NCBI GenBank assembly: GCA_937951975.1
Contig: CALGAJ010000123.1
Coordinates: 1 to 11,259, forward strand
Origin: an uncultured Desulfotignum sp.
Lineage (GTDB): Bacteria; Desulfobacterota; Desulfobacteria; Desulfobacterales; Desulfobacteraceae
Direction: 5' to 3'
DNA: 11,259 nt
Shown one piece after another: positions 1 to 7,617 of the stretch. The notes beneath the pieces are model-generated. The model was given only the letters and a program-made list of their open reading frames with translations, ran no database searches and was not told the DNA's origin. The stretch's first letter is position 1. Every line of letters starts with the position of its first letter. The position numbers and the translations under genes were made by a program.

Positions 1-1828
1 GTTCCAGAAAATGACCCAGCTGTCCGATATAGGATTTGGACACCCGTTCCTGTTCTTTTTTTGTATGGATTTTTTTAAGTTCCGATGCCAGATTCTGATG
101 CAGGACCGCCTGCTGATCCGAATCCGCATCCTTTATCTGCTGGGTGTACCGGGCCTGCACCCGGACCTGAAGCGCATCGTAATCCTGAGAATAGGTGATG
201 TCTTTAGGAAAACTGGATAAAACCCAGATGATGATGGAACCCACCAGAATCACGCCGCCCATTTTTTTCAGAAACATTTTGCTTCGATCCCACATGTGAA
301 TCAACAGACTTTTGAGCATGGGCATCCGGTAGGGGGGCAGTTCCATGACAAACGGCGCATCCGCACCTTTGAAAAACAGGGTGCGCAGGATACGCCCGGA
401 CACAATGGCAATGATGATTCCGGATGCGTACAGCGCAAAAATCACGGTACCGGCCCGGTGGGCAAAAAAACTGCCGGCCAGTACAATATATACGGGCAAC
501 CGGGCGGAACAGGACATAAAAGGGGTCATCAGAATGGTGAGAATCCGGTCTTTCTGGTGTTCCAGGGTCCTTGCCGCCATGATGGCCGGCACATTGCAGC
601 CGAACCCCATGAGCATGGGGATAAAGGATTTTCCATGCAGCCCGGCCGTATGCATGACCCGGTCCATGAGAAATGCGGCCCGGGCCATATATCCCGTATC
701 TTCAAACAGGGCGATGAAAAAAAACAGCAGCAGAATATTGGGAAGAAAAACAATGACCGACCCGATCCCGGCCACCACACCGTCCACCAGCATGGATTTA
801 AACATCGATGCCGGCAAAAGCTGGTCCAGCCAGAGGGTCAACCCGGTGACCCCGGATTCGATCCATGCCATGGGATAGGCCCCCAGGGTAAACGTGGTCT
901 GAAACATGACCCAGATAAAAAAGATAAACACCGGAATCCCTAAAAACCGGTCCGTCAACACCCGGTCGATGTTCCGGGACATGTCGATTCTTTTTTTAGC
1001 GGTATTGGTGACCGTCTCCCTGAGGATGCCGGCAATGACCCCATACCGGTCTTCCGTGATCACCATTTCAAAATCATCCTGAAACAGATCGAAAATCCGC
1101 TTCCGGCATTCTTCCGCCGTCTCGACCAGGTGCGGGCCCTGTTGAGGAAACTGTGTCAGTATCCGCTGCTTTTCAATGGTATCGCCTTCCAGCAGCTTGA
1201 TGGCATGCCAGCGGACCAGAGAGTCCTTTGTCATGGCCTGGGTCTCATGAATCAGGGCTTCCAGCTGACCGATACACGATTCCGTGTCATTGCCGTACCG
1301 GATCACGCGCGATTCCTTGCCGTTTTCAAAGGCCGCGCATTCTTCAATGGCCGCATCAATGAGACGGTCCATCCCCTTGTTTTTATTTCCCACGGTGAAC
1401 ACCACCGGCACATCCAGCAGGGCTGCCAGTTTTTTCTCATTGATCCGCATGCCCCGGGCCTCGGCCATATCCGCCATATTGAGCACAAACAGCACCGGCC
1501 GTCCCAGTTCCATGACCTGAAGCGCCAGAAACAGGCTGCGTTCCAGGTTGGACGCATCAATGATATTGATCACAATATCCGGGTGTTCATTGATGATAAA
1601 ATCCCGGGTGGTGATCTCTTCCATGGAAAACGGGGTCAAACTGTAGGTCCCCGGCAGATCCACCACCCGCAGCGTATGCTGCCGGTACTTGAGCAGACCT
1701 TCTTTTTTCTCGATGGTGACCCCCGGCCAGTTGCCCACTTTTTGTCTGGCACCGGTCAGGTTGTTGAAGATGGTGGTTTTCCCGCAATTGGGGTTTCCCG
1801 CCAGGGCAATGGTCAGTTCTTTTTCCAT
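1..1828 (-). CDS. feoB: Ferrous iron transporter FeoB (C-terminus beyond window)
   Basis: GTP-binding inner-membrane permease that imports Fe2+. Reading the minus strand from the ATG at 1828 gives 609 uninterrupted codons to the window edge; FeoB is usually about 650-800 residues, so the C-terminus is missing. The N-terminal G domain shows G1 GNPNCGKT (residues 11-18), G3 DLPG (57-60) and G4 NMAD (117-120). The expected G5 region reads TVGNKNKG, without the usual Ser-Ala. A helical spacer follows, then membrane segments from about residue 294. The gate motif GFGCNVPAI lies near residue 407, with a second conserved stretch, SCSARLPVY, after it. The last visible part is a charged loop of about 65 residues after a membrane helix near 521-540. 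The start overlaps the upstream fur-feoA gene by 16 bp, so translational coupling is likely. Several A/T runs of 7-8 bases were checked and keep the frame. Confidence 0.97.
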   Translation of the reverse strand, partial: MEKELTIALAGNPNCGKTTIFNNLTGARQKVGNWPGVTIEKKEGLLKYRQHTLRVVDLPGTYSLTPFSMEEITTRDFIINEHPDIVINIIDASNLERSLFLALQVMELGRPVLFVLNMADMAEARGMRINEKKLAALLDVPVVFTVGNKNKGMDRLIDAAIEECAAFENGKESRVIRYGNDTESCIGQLEALIHETQAMTKDSLVRWHAIKLLEGDTIEKQRILTQFPQQGPHLVETAEECRKRIFDLFQDDFEMVITEDRYGVIAGILRETVTNTAKKRIDMSRNIDRVLTDRFLGIPVFIFFIWVMFQTTFTLGAYPMAWIESGVTGLTLWLDQLLPASMFKSMLVDGVVAGIGSVIVFLPNILLLFFFIALFEDTGYMARAAFLMDRVMHTAGLHGKSFIPMLMGFGCNVPAIMAARTLEHQKDRILTILMTPFMSCSARLPVYIVLAGSFFAHRAGTVIFALYASGIIIAIVSGRILRTLFFKGADAPFVMELPPYRMPMLKSLLIHMWDRSKMFLKKMGGVILVGSIIIWVLSSFPKDITYSQDYDALQVRVQARYTQQIKDADSDQQAVLHQNLASELKKIHTKKEQERVSKSYIGQLGHFLE

Positions 1829-2811
1829 TTTTCGTCTTTCCGGGTTGTGACATTTTCAACCAGAATATGGGCGGCTTCCTCCACCCGCAGGGAAATATGA
1901 TATCCCTTGACCACCAGCTCGACCGGATCTTTCAACGGAGCATATTTTTCCACATACACCCGGGTTCCCCGGTTGATCCCCATCTCCAGAAGACGGCGCC
2001 GCAGCGTACTTTCTCCGGATACCCGGACAATGGTTCCCTCCTGTCCCGCTCTCATGTCACACAAAAGCACCCGGATGGATTCCGGATCAAAGGCTTGATC
2101 TGCATGGCCGTCTTTTGAAGCATCCAGCGTCATATCCATGGGTTCGACCCAGATTTTCTGGGCCATGCCGCTGCCGATAACCAGCCGGGTATCTCCGGTG
2201 GCAATCACCACCTGACCACCGAACCCATTGGATACCACTTCAAGTTCATCTCCGATTTTCAAACCCATGGATGAAATTCGAAGCTGCATCTGCCGGCCGG
2301 CTTCCAGCTGTTTCACTTTCAGTTTTTCGCCCTGTTTTGCTTTGTGCAGCAGCACCAGTTTCTGTCGTTTGGCCATACAGGCACTGCAAAGGCCATAGAT
2401 TTCCATGCGGTGCTGGAGCATGTGAAACCCGTATTCTTTGGCAACTTTCTGCTGCTGTTTTTCCAGGGCTTCATCTTTGAATTCCAGAATGGTGCCGCAC
2501 TTGGTGCAGATCATGTGATCATGATGAATGCCCAGATGACGGTGTTCGTAAAGCGTCTCTCCGTGGTCGAACGCCACTTTGGTGGCAAATCCGAACCGGC
2601 ACAGATGTTCCATGGATGAAATCACAAATTCATCATTCAACCGGACACCGTTTTTTTCCAGTTGAGTGACAATATCTGCGTGACTCACATGGTGGTCCAG
2701 CTGCAAAAAGGCTTCCAGCACCTGGAACCGTTCATCGAAACGATCCAGCCCCTGCTCCCGGAACAGCCGCATGAACTGTTTTTTTTCCTGCTCGTGGGTA
2801 TTGATCATCAT
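1813..2811 (-). CDS. Fur-type metalloregulator fused to two FeoA domains
   Basis: A single 332-residue frame with three parts. Residues 1-150 are a Fur-family domain: winged-helix region, HHDH (96-99), and two CxxC pairs (C102/C105, C142/C145) expected to bind structural zinc. Compared by eye with E. coli Fur, H41, E89, H97 and H99 correspond to one metal site and H96, D98, E117 and H134 to the other. Residues about 163-223 are a FeoA (SH3-like) domain containing SSMGLKIGDELEVV and ending GSGMAQKIWV. Residues about 246-320 are a second FeoA domain containing LRRRLLEMGINRGT and KGYHISLRVEEA. FeoA normally is a separate small cytoplasmic protein that supports FeoB; no free feoA is visible here. 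The recognition helix is divergent: I64-S65 stand where Fur normally has Tyr-Arg. The likely role is iron-responsive control and/or FeoB assistance. An ATG at 2808 is an equally possible start. Confidence 0.93.
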   Translation of the reverse strand: MMINTHEQEKKQFMRLFREQGLDRFDERFQVLEAFLQLDHHVSHADIVTQLEKNGVRLNDEFVISSMEHLCRFGFATKVAFDHGETLYEHRHLGIHHDHMICTKCGTILEFKDEALEKQQQKVAKEYGFHMLQHRMEIYGLCSACMAKRQKLVLLHKAKQGEKLKVKQLEAGRQMQLRISSMGLKIGDELEVVSNGFGGQVVIATGDTRLVIGSGMAQKIWVEPMDMTLDASKDGHADQAFDPESIRVLLCDMRAGQEGTIVRVSGESTLRRRLLEMGINRGTRVYVEKYAPLKDPVELVVKGYHISLRVEEAAHILVENVTTRKDEKWKKN

Positions 2812-2821
2812 TGTTATTATC
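2803..2821 (-). promoter_or_regulatory. Possible Fur box over the fur-feoA start
   Basis: On the minus strand the 19 bases starting at 2821 match the classical Fur box (GATAATGATAATCATTATC) at 15 of 19 positions by hand count. The site covers the start codon and lies about 13-31 bases downstream of the predicted transcription start, where a repressor could block elongation or initiation. The region is AT-rich and part of the site encodes Met-Met-Ile, so chance resemblance is possible. It is not clear whether the fused Fur, with its divergent recognition helix, or another Fur would bind it. Confidence 0.4.
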
Positions 2822-2840
2822 CCGATAAAAATAAGTCACT

Positions 2841-2869
2841 AAGATATGATAGCGGACGGGGTCTGTCAA
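2841..2869 (-). promoter_or_regulatory. Sigma-70 promoter of the fur-feoA-feoB operon
   Basis: On the minus strand, TTGACA (2869-2864) is followed after exactly 17 bases by TATCTT (2846-2841). The -35 is perfect and the -10 matches the consensus at four of six positions. Predicted transcription would start near 2834, leaving a leader of about 23 bases before the ATG at 2811. Confidence 0.6.
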
Positions 2870-2903
2870 GCTGACATAATATGATTTTATTATTGATTTT
2901 ATA

Positions 2904-2912
2904 TGCTAAAAT
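2904..2912 (+). promoter_or_regulatory. Possible extended -10 promoter of mnmG
   Basis: TGCTAAAAT fits an extended -10 element (TGnTAtAAT type), with transcription starting near 2919 and a very short leader holding the Shine-Dalgarno-like AAAGGG at 2922-2927. No good -35 sits at the right distance. An alternative pair, TTGATT (2893-2898) and TATTAT (2916-2921) with 17 bases between, would start transcription almost at the ATG and leave out the ribosome-binding site, so it is less likely. Confidence 0.35.
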
Positions 2913-2929
2913 TCATATTATAAAGGGTT

Positions 2930-4816
2930 ATGAATTTATCTGTAGACACACACTATGATGTGGTGGTGGTGGGTGCGGGTCATGCCGGATGTGAGGCAGC
3001 TTTGGCCGCGGCCCGCATGGGATGCACCACCCTGCTTCTGACCATTGATATGGACAAAATTGCCGCCATGCCGTGCAGCCCGTCCATCGGCGGCATGGCC
3101 AAAGGACAGCTGGTCAAGGAAATCGATGCTCTGGGCGGGCACATGGCGCTGATTACGGATCGTTCCGCAATCCAGTTTCGAACGTTGAACACCCGGAAAG
3201 GTCCGGCGGTTCATTCCACCCGCACCCAGAACGACAAAGCCCTGTATTCCCGGCATATGAAAACCGTTCTGGAAACCTGCCCGAACCTGGATCTGAAACA
3301 GGGCATGGTCAACGCACTGATTATGGAGAACCATCAGGTCAAAGGCATTGTGGATGCCACCGGGTATGAATATTTTGCCCCCTGCGTGATCATTACCACG
3401 GGTACGTTTTTGCGGGGCACGGTCCATATCGGTGCCACCCGGATTGACGCCGGCCGGGCCGGAGAATTTTCTTCCATCGATCTGGGCCGCCACCTGTCGG
3501 ATATCGGGTTTGACATGGGGCGCATGAAAACCGGAACGCCTCCCCGGCTCCATGCCGACAGCATTGATTTCTCAAGTTTTTGCCGCCACATGTCCGACAG
3601 TGCGCCCGTTCCGTTTTCCTTCAGAACATCGGCCATCACCACCCCCATGCTGCCCAGCTTCATGGGACATACCAATGCCCGGACCCATGAGATTGTCCGG
3701 AACAATCTGAAACACTCCGCCCTTTACGGCGGACACATCAAAGGGCAGTCCGCCCGGTACTGCCCGTCTTTTGAAGACAAAATCGTCAAATTTCCGGACC
3801 GGGACAGCCATCATATCATTTTGGAGTATGAAGGGATTCATACCAAAGAAATTTATGCCTCCGGTTTAGGCAACAGCCTGCCCATCGAGATCCAGTACCA
3901 GGTGGTCCGATCCGTGAAAGGCCTGGAACAGGCCAGAATCATGAGACCGGCCTACGCCATTGAATACGATTATGTGAATCCGCTGGAACTGTTCCCGACT
4001 TTGGAAACCAAACGCATCAAAGGGCTTTTTCTGGCCGGACAGATCAACGGCACGTCCGGATATGAAGAAGCCGGAGGGCAGGGACTGTGGGCCGGTATCA
4101 ACGCGGCCTGTAAGATTCAGAAGCGGCCCGCATTTGTGCTGGACCGGTCCCAGGCATATCTGGGCGTCATGATCGATGATCTGGTGACCCGGGGCACCAC
4201 GGAACCCTACCGCATGTTCACTTCCAGAGCGGAATATCGACTCATGCTCAGAGAAGACAATGCGGATCTGCGCCTGGCTGAAACCGCTTATGAATACGGC
4301 CTGATCGATGCAGACCGCCTGGGTTTGTGCCGGGAAATCCAGGAACAGACCCGCAGGGAAATTCAACGGGTGAGACAGACGGTTGTCAAACCGGAACCCG
4401 CTGTGAACCAGCTCCTTGCCGCCTTGAACAGCCCGCCTGTCTCCACCGGTGTCAAACTGGAACAGCTCCTGAAACGGGCGGAGATCGATTATCAGAACCT
4501 GCTGGTACTGGCCCCGCCGCCTGAACCGGTTCCCGACCGGGTAGCCCGACAGGTGGAAATTGAAATCAAGTACGAGGGATATATCACCCGGCAGCTCAAT
4601 GAAATCAAAAAATTCAAGCATCTGGAACGAATCCATATACCGGCCCGGTTCGATTACGGCAGCGTCCACGGGCTGTCCAATGAAATCCGGGAAAAACTGA
4701 AGAAAATCCAGCCGGAAACCCTGGGCCAGGCCTCCCGGATTGACGGCATGACCCCTGCGGCTATTTCGGTGATGATGGTTGCCATCGCCGCGCTTAACGC
4801 TCAGAAATCCGCTTGA
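2930..4816 (+). CDS. mnmG: tRNA uridine-5-carboxymethylaminomethyl modification enzyme MnmG (GidA)
   Basis: FAD-dependent enzyme that works with the GTPase MnmE to add carboxymethylaminomethyl or aminomethyl groups to U34 of certain tRNAs in the cytoplasm, using methylene-tetrahydrofolate and glycine or ammonium. At 628 residues it has the usual family length. Visible motifs are the FAD dinucleotide fold GAGHAG (15-20), the conserved cysteine region MPCSPSIGG (47-55), RKGPAVHSTR (89-98), MKTGTPPR (199-206), the second conserved cysteine in RYCPSFEDK (C278), LAGQINGTSGYEEAGGQG (368-385) and a C-terminal GMTPAAIS. The first motif has Ser50 where the family often has Asn. The start at 2930 follows AAAGGG and places the FAD motif at the normal distance. 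mnmE is not in the window. The gene is divergent from the feo operon. Confidence 0.98.
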   Translation: MNLSVDTHYDVVVVGAGHAGCEAALAAARMGCTTLLLTIDMDKIAAMPCSPSIGGMAKGQLVKEIDALGGHMALITDRSAIQFRTLNTRKGPAVHSTRTQNDKALYSRHMKTVLETCPNLDLKQGMVNALIMENHQVKGIVDATGYEYFAPCVIITTGTFLRGTVHIGATRIDAGRAGEFSSIDLGRHLSDIGFDMGRMKTGTPPRLHADSIDFSSFCRHMSDSAPVPFSFRTSAITTPMLPSFMGHTNARTHEIVRNNLKHSALYGGHIKGQSARYCPSFEDKIVKFPDRDSHHIILEYEGIHTKEIYASGLGNSLPIEIQYQVVRSVKGLEQARIMRPAYAIEYDYVNPLELFPTLETKRIKGLFLAGQINGTSGYEEAGGQGLWAGINAACKIQKRPAFVLDRSQAYLGVMIDDLVTRGTTEPYRMFTSRAEYRLMLREDNADLRLAETAYEYGLIDADRLGLCREIQEQTRREIQRVRQTVVKPEPAVNQLLAALNSPPVSTGVKLEQLLKRAEIDYQNLLVLAPPPEPVPDRVARQVEIEIKYEGYITRQLNEIKKFKHLERIHIPARFDYGSVHGLSNEIREKLKKIQPETLGQASRIDGMTPAAISVMMVAIAALNAQKSA

Positions 4817-4840
4817 CTTGTGCGGGTTGACACTTATCAT
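4813..4840 (+). promoter_or_regulatory. Possible promoter for the dnaJ-type gene
   Basis: TTGACT (4813-4818, overlapping the mnmG stop codon) and TATCAT (4835-4840) are separated by 16 bases, each matching the sigma-70 consensus at five of six positions. Transcription would start near 4847 with a leader of about 42 bases. A perfect TTGACA at 4827-4832 has no good -10 at 16-18 bases. No convincing terminator lies between mnmG and this gene, so read-through from mnmG is also possible. Confidence 0.35.
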
Positions 4841-4888
4841 TTACCATAAAAAAGTCAAACCGAATATAAAACAAGCAGTGAGGAAAAA

Positions 4889-5836
4889 ATGGCCGACGAT
4901 TATTACAATATTCTAGGCATTGATAAATCGGCAAGTGCGGCGGACATCAAAAAAGCCTACCGCAAGCTTGCCATGAAGTACCATCCGGACAAAAACAAAG
5001 GGGATAAAACCCTGGAGGACAAGTTCAAAAAAATCAGCGAGGCCTATGCCGTGCTCAGCGATCCGGAAAAACGGAAACAGTATGACACCTATGGTTCCGC
5101 CGACTTCCAGCAGCGATATTCCCAGGAAGACATTTTCAGAAACTTTGATTTGGGGGATATTCTCAAGGAATTCGGATTCGGCGGCGGCCGGGGCGGATTT
5201 TCCGCTTCTTTTGGTCAGGCCGGTCCCCGGGGGCGGTCTAATTTCTCCGGCGGCAATCCGTTCTTTCAAAACATGGGAGGCGGATTCGGCCAGCAACGAC
5301 CCCATCCCCGGACACCGGGAAAAGACATTGAATATGAAATCCCGCTGACCCTGGAAGAATTGATTCACGGAACCAAAAAAACCATCACCATCAGCCAGGG
5401 CGGCGCCACCAATGCGGTTGAGGTCCGTATCCCCAAAGGCTTGACCCAGGGGAAAAAAATCCGTCTGGCAGGCAAAGGAGAACCCTCTCCCCACGGCGGC
5501 CCGGCCGGAAATCTGTACATCAAGTCCAGACCGGTTCCTGCCGACGGGTTCTGCATTGACGGCAACGACGTTTTGATGACCCAATCGGTCAAACTGTCCC
5601 AGGCCCTTCTGGGTGACAAACTGCAGATCATGACCCCGGCCGGAAAGGCCATGAATCTGAAGCTGCCGGCCGGAACCAGCCACAAAGCCCGGATGCGTCT
5701 GCCCGGACACGGCATTCCCCATATGAAAGGAAATGGTTGCGGAGATCTGTTTGTTGTGATTAATATAGACATGCCCAAAAAACTGTCTGACAAACAAAAG
5801 AAATTGATCCAGGAACTCAAAGCCACAGGATTGTGA
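4889..5836 (+). CDS. DnaJ/CbpA-type co-chaperone without zinc finger
   Basis: J-domain protein that would stimulate the ATPase of an Hsp70 (DnaK) and deliver unfolded clients. The 315 residues read in order: J domain (about 4-68) with the essential HPD at 32-34; a Gly/Phe-rich stretch (about 95-135); and a C-terminal substrate-binding region (about 145-305) with GGPAGNLYI and LPGHGIP. The four CxxCxGxG repeats of classical DnaJ are absent, so this is a type II protein like E. coli CbpA rather than the main DnaJ; neither dnaK nor grpE is nearby. GAGGA at 4880-4884 is a good ribosome-binding site four bases before the ATG. The stop is only six bases before the next gene, so the two are probably co-transcribed. 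Confidence 0.93.
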   Translation: MADDYYNILGIDKSASAADIKKAYRKLAMKYHPDKNKGDKTLEDKFKKISEAYAVLSDPEKRKQYDTYGSADFQQRYSQEDIFRNFDLGDILKEFGFGGGRGGFSASFGQAGPRGRSNFSGGNPFFQNMGGGFGQQRPHPRTPGKDIEYEIPLTLEELIHGTKKTITISQGGATNAVEVRIPKGLTQGKKIRLAGKGEPSPHGGPAGNLYIKSRPVPADGFCIDGNDVLMTQSVKLSQALLGDKLQIMTPAGKAMNLKLPAGTSHKARMRLPGHGIPHMKGNGCGDLFVVINIDMPKKLSDKQKKLIQELKATGL

Positions 5837-5842
5837 TTCACC

Positions 5843-6358
5843 ATGCCTGAATTTATCCCGCTGATCCCGCGCCAGACCATTCAACGCCGGGTCCGGGAAG
5901 TCGGAAAACAGATCGCCCGGGATTATCAGGGGAAAGACCTGGTTTTAACGGGAATTTTAAAGGGTGCCTTCATGTTCATGGCAGACCTTTCCAGACAGAT
6001 CGATATGGATCATGATATTGATTTCATTGGTGCGTCTTCCTATGAAGGCACCCATTCCACCGGACAGATCGTGTTCACCAAACAGCCGGACCTGGAATAC
6101 AGGAACCGGCATATTCTGCTGGTGGAAGACATCGTGGATACCGGCAACACCCTGACCAAGATCATGGAGTTCCTCCATCTTCTCAATCCCAGGTCTGTGG
6201 CTGTCTGCACCCTGATCGACAAACATGAACGCCGGAAAAAAACAATTCCTGTCAAATATGCCTGTTTTCCGCTTGAAAAAGGATTCATTGTCGGATATGG
6301 GCTGGATTATGATGAAAAATACAGAAACAAGCCTGACATATATGACCTGAAATTTTAG
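5843..6358 (+). CDS. hpt: Hypoxanthine phosphoribosyltransferase
   Basis: Purine-salvage enzyme converting hypoxanthine (and usually guanine) with PRPP to IMP (GMP) and pyrophosphate in the cytoplasm. At 171 residues it is within the usual 170-185. Diagnostic features are LKG (39-41), the flexible-loop SSYE (65-68), the PRPP-binding loop VEDIVDTGNT (94-103), LIDKHERR (124-131, lysine contacting the base), and the C-terminal FIVGYGLDYDEKYRN (148-162) holding the metal-binding aspartate. The start is six bases after the dnaJ-type gene. Its ribosome-binding site is weak (AGGA, 12 bases upstream), which suggests coupling to the upstream gene. The next gene starts 10 bases after its stop. Confidence 0.96.
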   Translation: MPEFIPLIPRQTIQRRVREVGKQIARDYQGKDLVLTGILKGAFMFMADLSRQIDMDHDIDFIGASSYEGTHSTGQIVFTKQPDLEYRNRHILLVEDIVDTGNTLTKIMEFLHLLNPRSVAVCTLIDKHERRKKTIPVKYACFPLEKGFIVGYGLDYDEKYRNKPDIYDLKF

Positions 6359-6368
6359 GGGATGTCCC

Positions 6369-7592
6369 ATGATTGTCACCTGTGAGAAGTGTGCGACACG
6401 GTTCAACTTAGATGAATCCTTACTCGATGCTGACGGATCCACGGTACGATGCAGCCGATGCCGGCACACATTCACGGCATTCCCGCCCCCGGCCAAACCG
6501 GAACCGGAATTTGATGACTTTGGATTTCAGGATACCGATTTTGACACGGCTCTTGAATTTAATGATTCCGATTTTGACATCGATGACGATCTGCCCAAAG
6601 ACGTTTTACAGGAAGTTGTAGCGCCGGATAAACTGGAACTGGAAACGACTGATCCGGGTGAAACGGACATCGAATTTGAAGACGCAGAAACCGCAGAAGC
6701 ACCAGAGGATAACCTGGACCTGCCAGAGGAACTCAAACTGTCGGACGAACCGGATCCGTCAGAAGATATGGCTGAAATCCAGGAAAATCTTGAACAGGAT
6801 ACGGTCTATTTGGAAGACAAAGACCCTGAATTCGATCCGGTGTTTGAGCTGGATCAATCTGACGATCCGGATTCCTCTGAAACAGACATGGAAGATGCAG
6901 ACACCTCTGCCCCTGACGCGTCGCCTCATGAGCCCCCCCCGCCCCGGCGGCCGGCCCGGGCATCTTTGATCCGCCCGCCGGGCCGGGAAGATGAGCCCAT
7001 GCCTGCTGAAACCCCGCATGCCCGAAAAAAGGCGGCCATAGGACGTCCGGTTCTGGTGCTCCTCATCCTTTTTTTACTGGCAGGGGGCGGTTATATTGCC
7101 GCCACCCTCACCGGGTACAAGATTCCGTTGCTTCCGGACATCAAAATTCCGTTCATTGATCAGTATCTGCCTGAAAAAACCCAAAAAGCCGTGGTATCTC
7201 CAGACCCGGTTCCGGACCAGAAAAGCGTGACCGGCCGGTTTATCACCAATGACAATGCCGGAGAACTGTTCATCATCACCGGCAAAATCGAAAATCCGGC
7301 CCAGATCCCCTACCGCCATATCCAGGTGAAAGGCACCTTGTTCCAGAAAGAAAAAAAAGCCGCCATGAGCCAAATGGCCTTTTGCGGCAATATCATCCCT
7401 GAATCAACCCTGAAAACCGGCCGGATCGAAGACCTGACCGCACAGTTGAAAATTCCGGGAGGAACTGCGGATATCAACGAAAAGATCATGCCGGGAGACA
7501 CTGTTCCGTTCATGCTGGTGTTTGCGGATCTCCCCCGGAATCTGGAAAACTTCACCGTGGAGGTGGCCGGGTTTGAAAAAGCAATCCCCTGA
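6369..7592 (+). CDS. Zinc-ribbon, acidic linker, single-helix membrane protein with DUF3426 domain
   Basis: Function unknown. The 407 residues split into four parts. An N-terminal zinc ribbon of the MJ0042 type (1-38) has C5/C8 and C28/C31. A long, strongly acidic, low-complexity region follows (about 44-190, rich in Asp and Glu), then a Pro/Arg-rich stretch. One membrane helix lies at about 227-249, preceded by basic residues (RKK). A C-terminal domain (about 285-405) resembles DUF3426, with the family-typical GxIxNPxxxPYRHIxVxGxL pattern. By the positive-inside rule the ribbon and acidic arm should be cytoplasmic and the DUF3426 domain periplasmic, a layout that could link the two sides of the membrane. 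AGGGGA at 6357-6362 is a good ribosome-binding site. A run of eight C at about 6933-6940 keeps the frame. Domain names are by recognition only. Confidence 0.9.
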   Translation: MIVTCEKCATRFNLDESLLDADGSTVRCSRCRHTFTAFPPPAKPEPEFDDFGFQDTDFDTALEFNDSDFDIDDDLPKDVLQEVVAPDKLELETTDPGETDIEFEDAETAEAPEDNLDLPEELKLSDEPDPSEDMAEIQENLEQDTVYLEDKDPEFDPVFELDQSDDPDSSETDMEDADTSAPDASPHEPPPPRRPARASLIRPPGREDEPMPAETPHARKKAAIGRPVLVLLILFLLAGGGYIAATLTGYKIPLLPDIKIPFIDQYLPEKTQKAVVSPDPVPDQKSVTGRFITNDNAGELFIITGKIENPAQIPYRHIQVKGTLFQKEKKAAMSQMAFCGNIIPESTLKTGRIEDLTAQLKIPGGTADINEKIMPGDTVPFMLVFADLPRNLENFTVEVAGFEKAIP

Positions 7593-7617
7593 TCATTTCT
7601 TTTTGTTTGATTGACCC

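Noticed and set aside
296..943. Plus-strand 215-codon open frame
   Set aside because: It lies antisense inside feoB and reads as a low-complexity His/Gly/Gln-rich protein with no recognisable domain; feoB motifs on the other strand explain the region.
1130..1900. Plus-strand 256-codon open frame
   Set aside because: It is antisense to the FeoB G domain, whose motifs are clear on the minus strand, and it has no ribosome-binding site or known motif.
3866..4840. Minus-strand 324-codon open frame
   Set aside because: It is antisense to the conserved C-terminal half of mnmG; long antisense frames are expected from GC-biased third positions.
4812..4850. Heat-shock (sigma-32) promoter before the J-protein gene
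   Set aside because: TTGA-type and CCAT-type elements exist, but their spacings (about 9 or 24 bases) do not fit the sigma-32 consensus.
4824..4861. GGTTGAC / GTCAAACC inverted repeat after mnmG as a terminator
   Set aside because: The loop is over 20 bases, the stem has a bulge and no T-run follows, so it is not a credible intrinsic terminator.
4913..5884. Minus-strand 323-codon open frame
   Set aside because: It is antisense to the whole J-protein gene and runs past both functional boundaries; no domain recognised.
6930..6942. Frameshift at the run of eight C bases in the DUF3426 gene
   Set aside because: The frame stays open and leads directly into the membrane helix and DUF3426-like domain, so the run is in frame.
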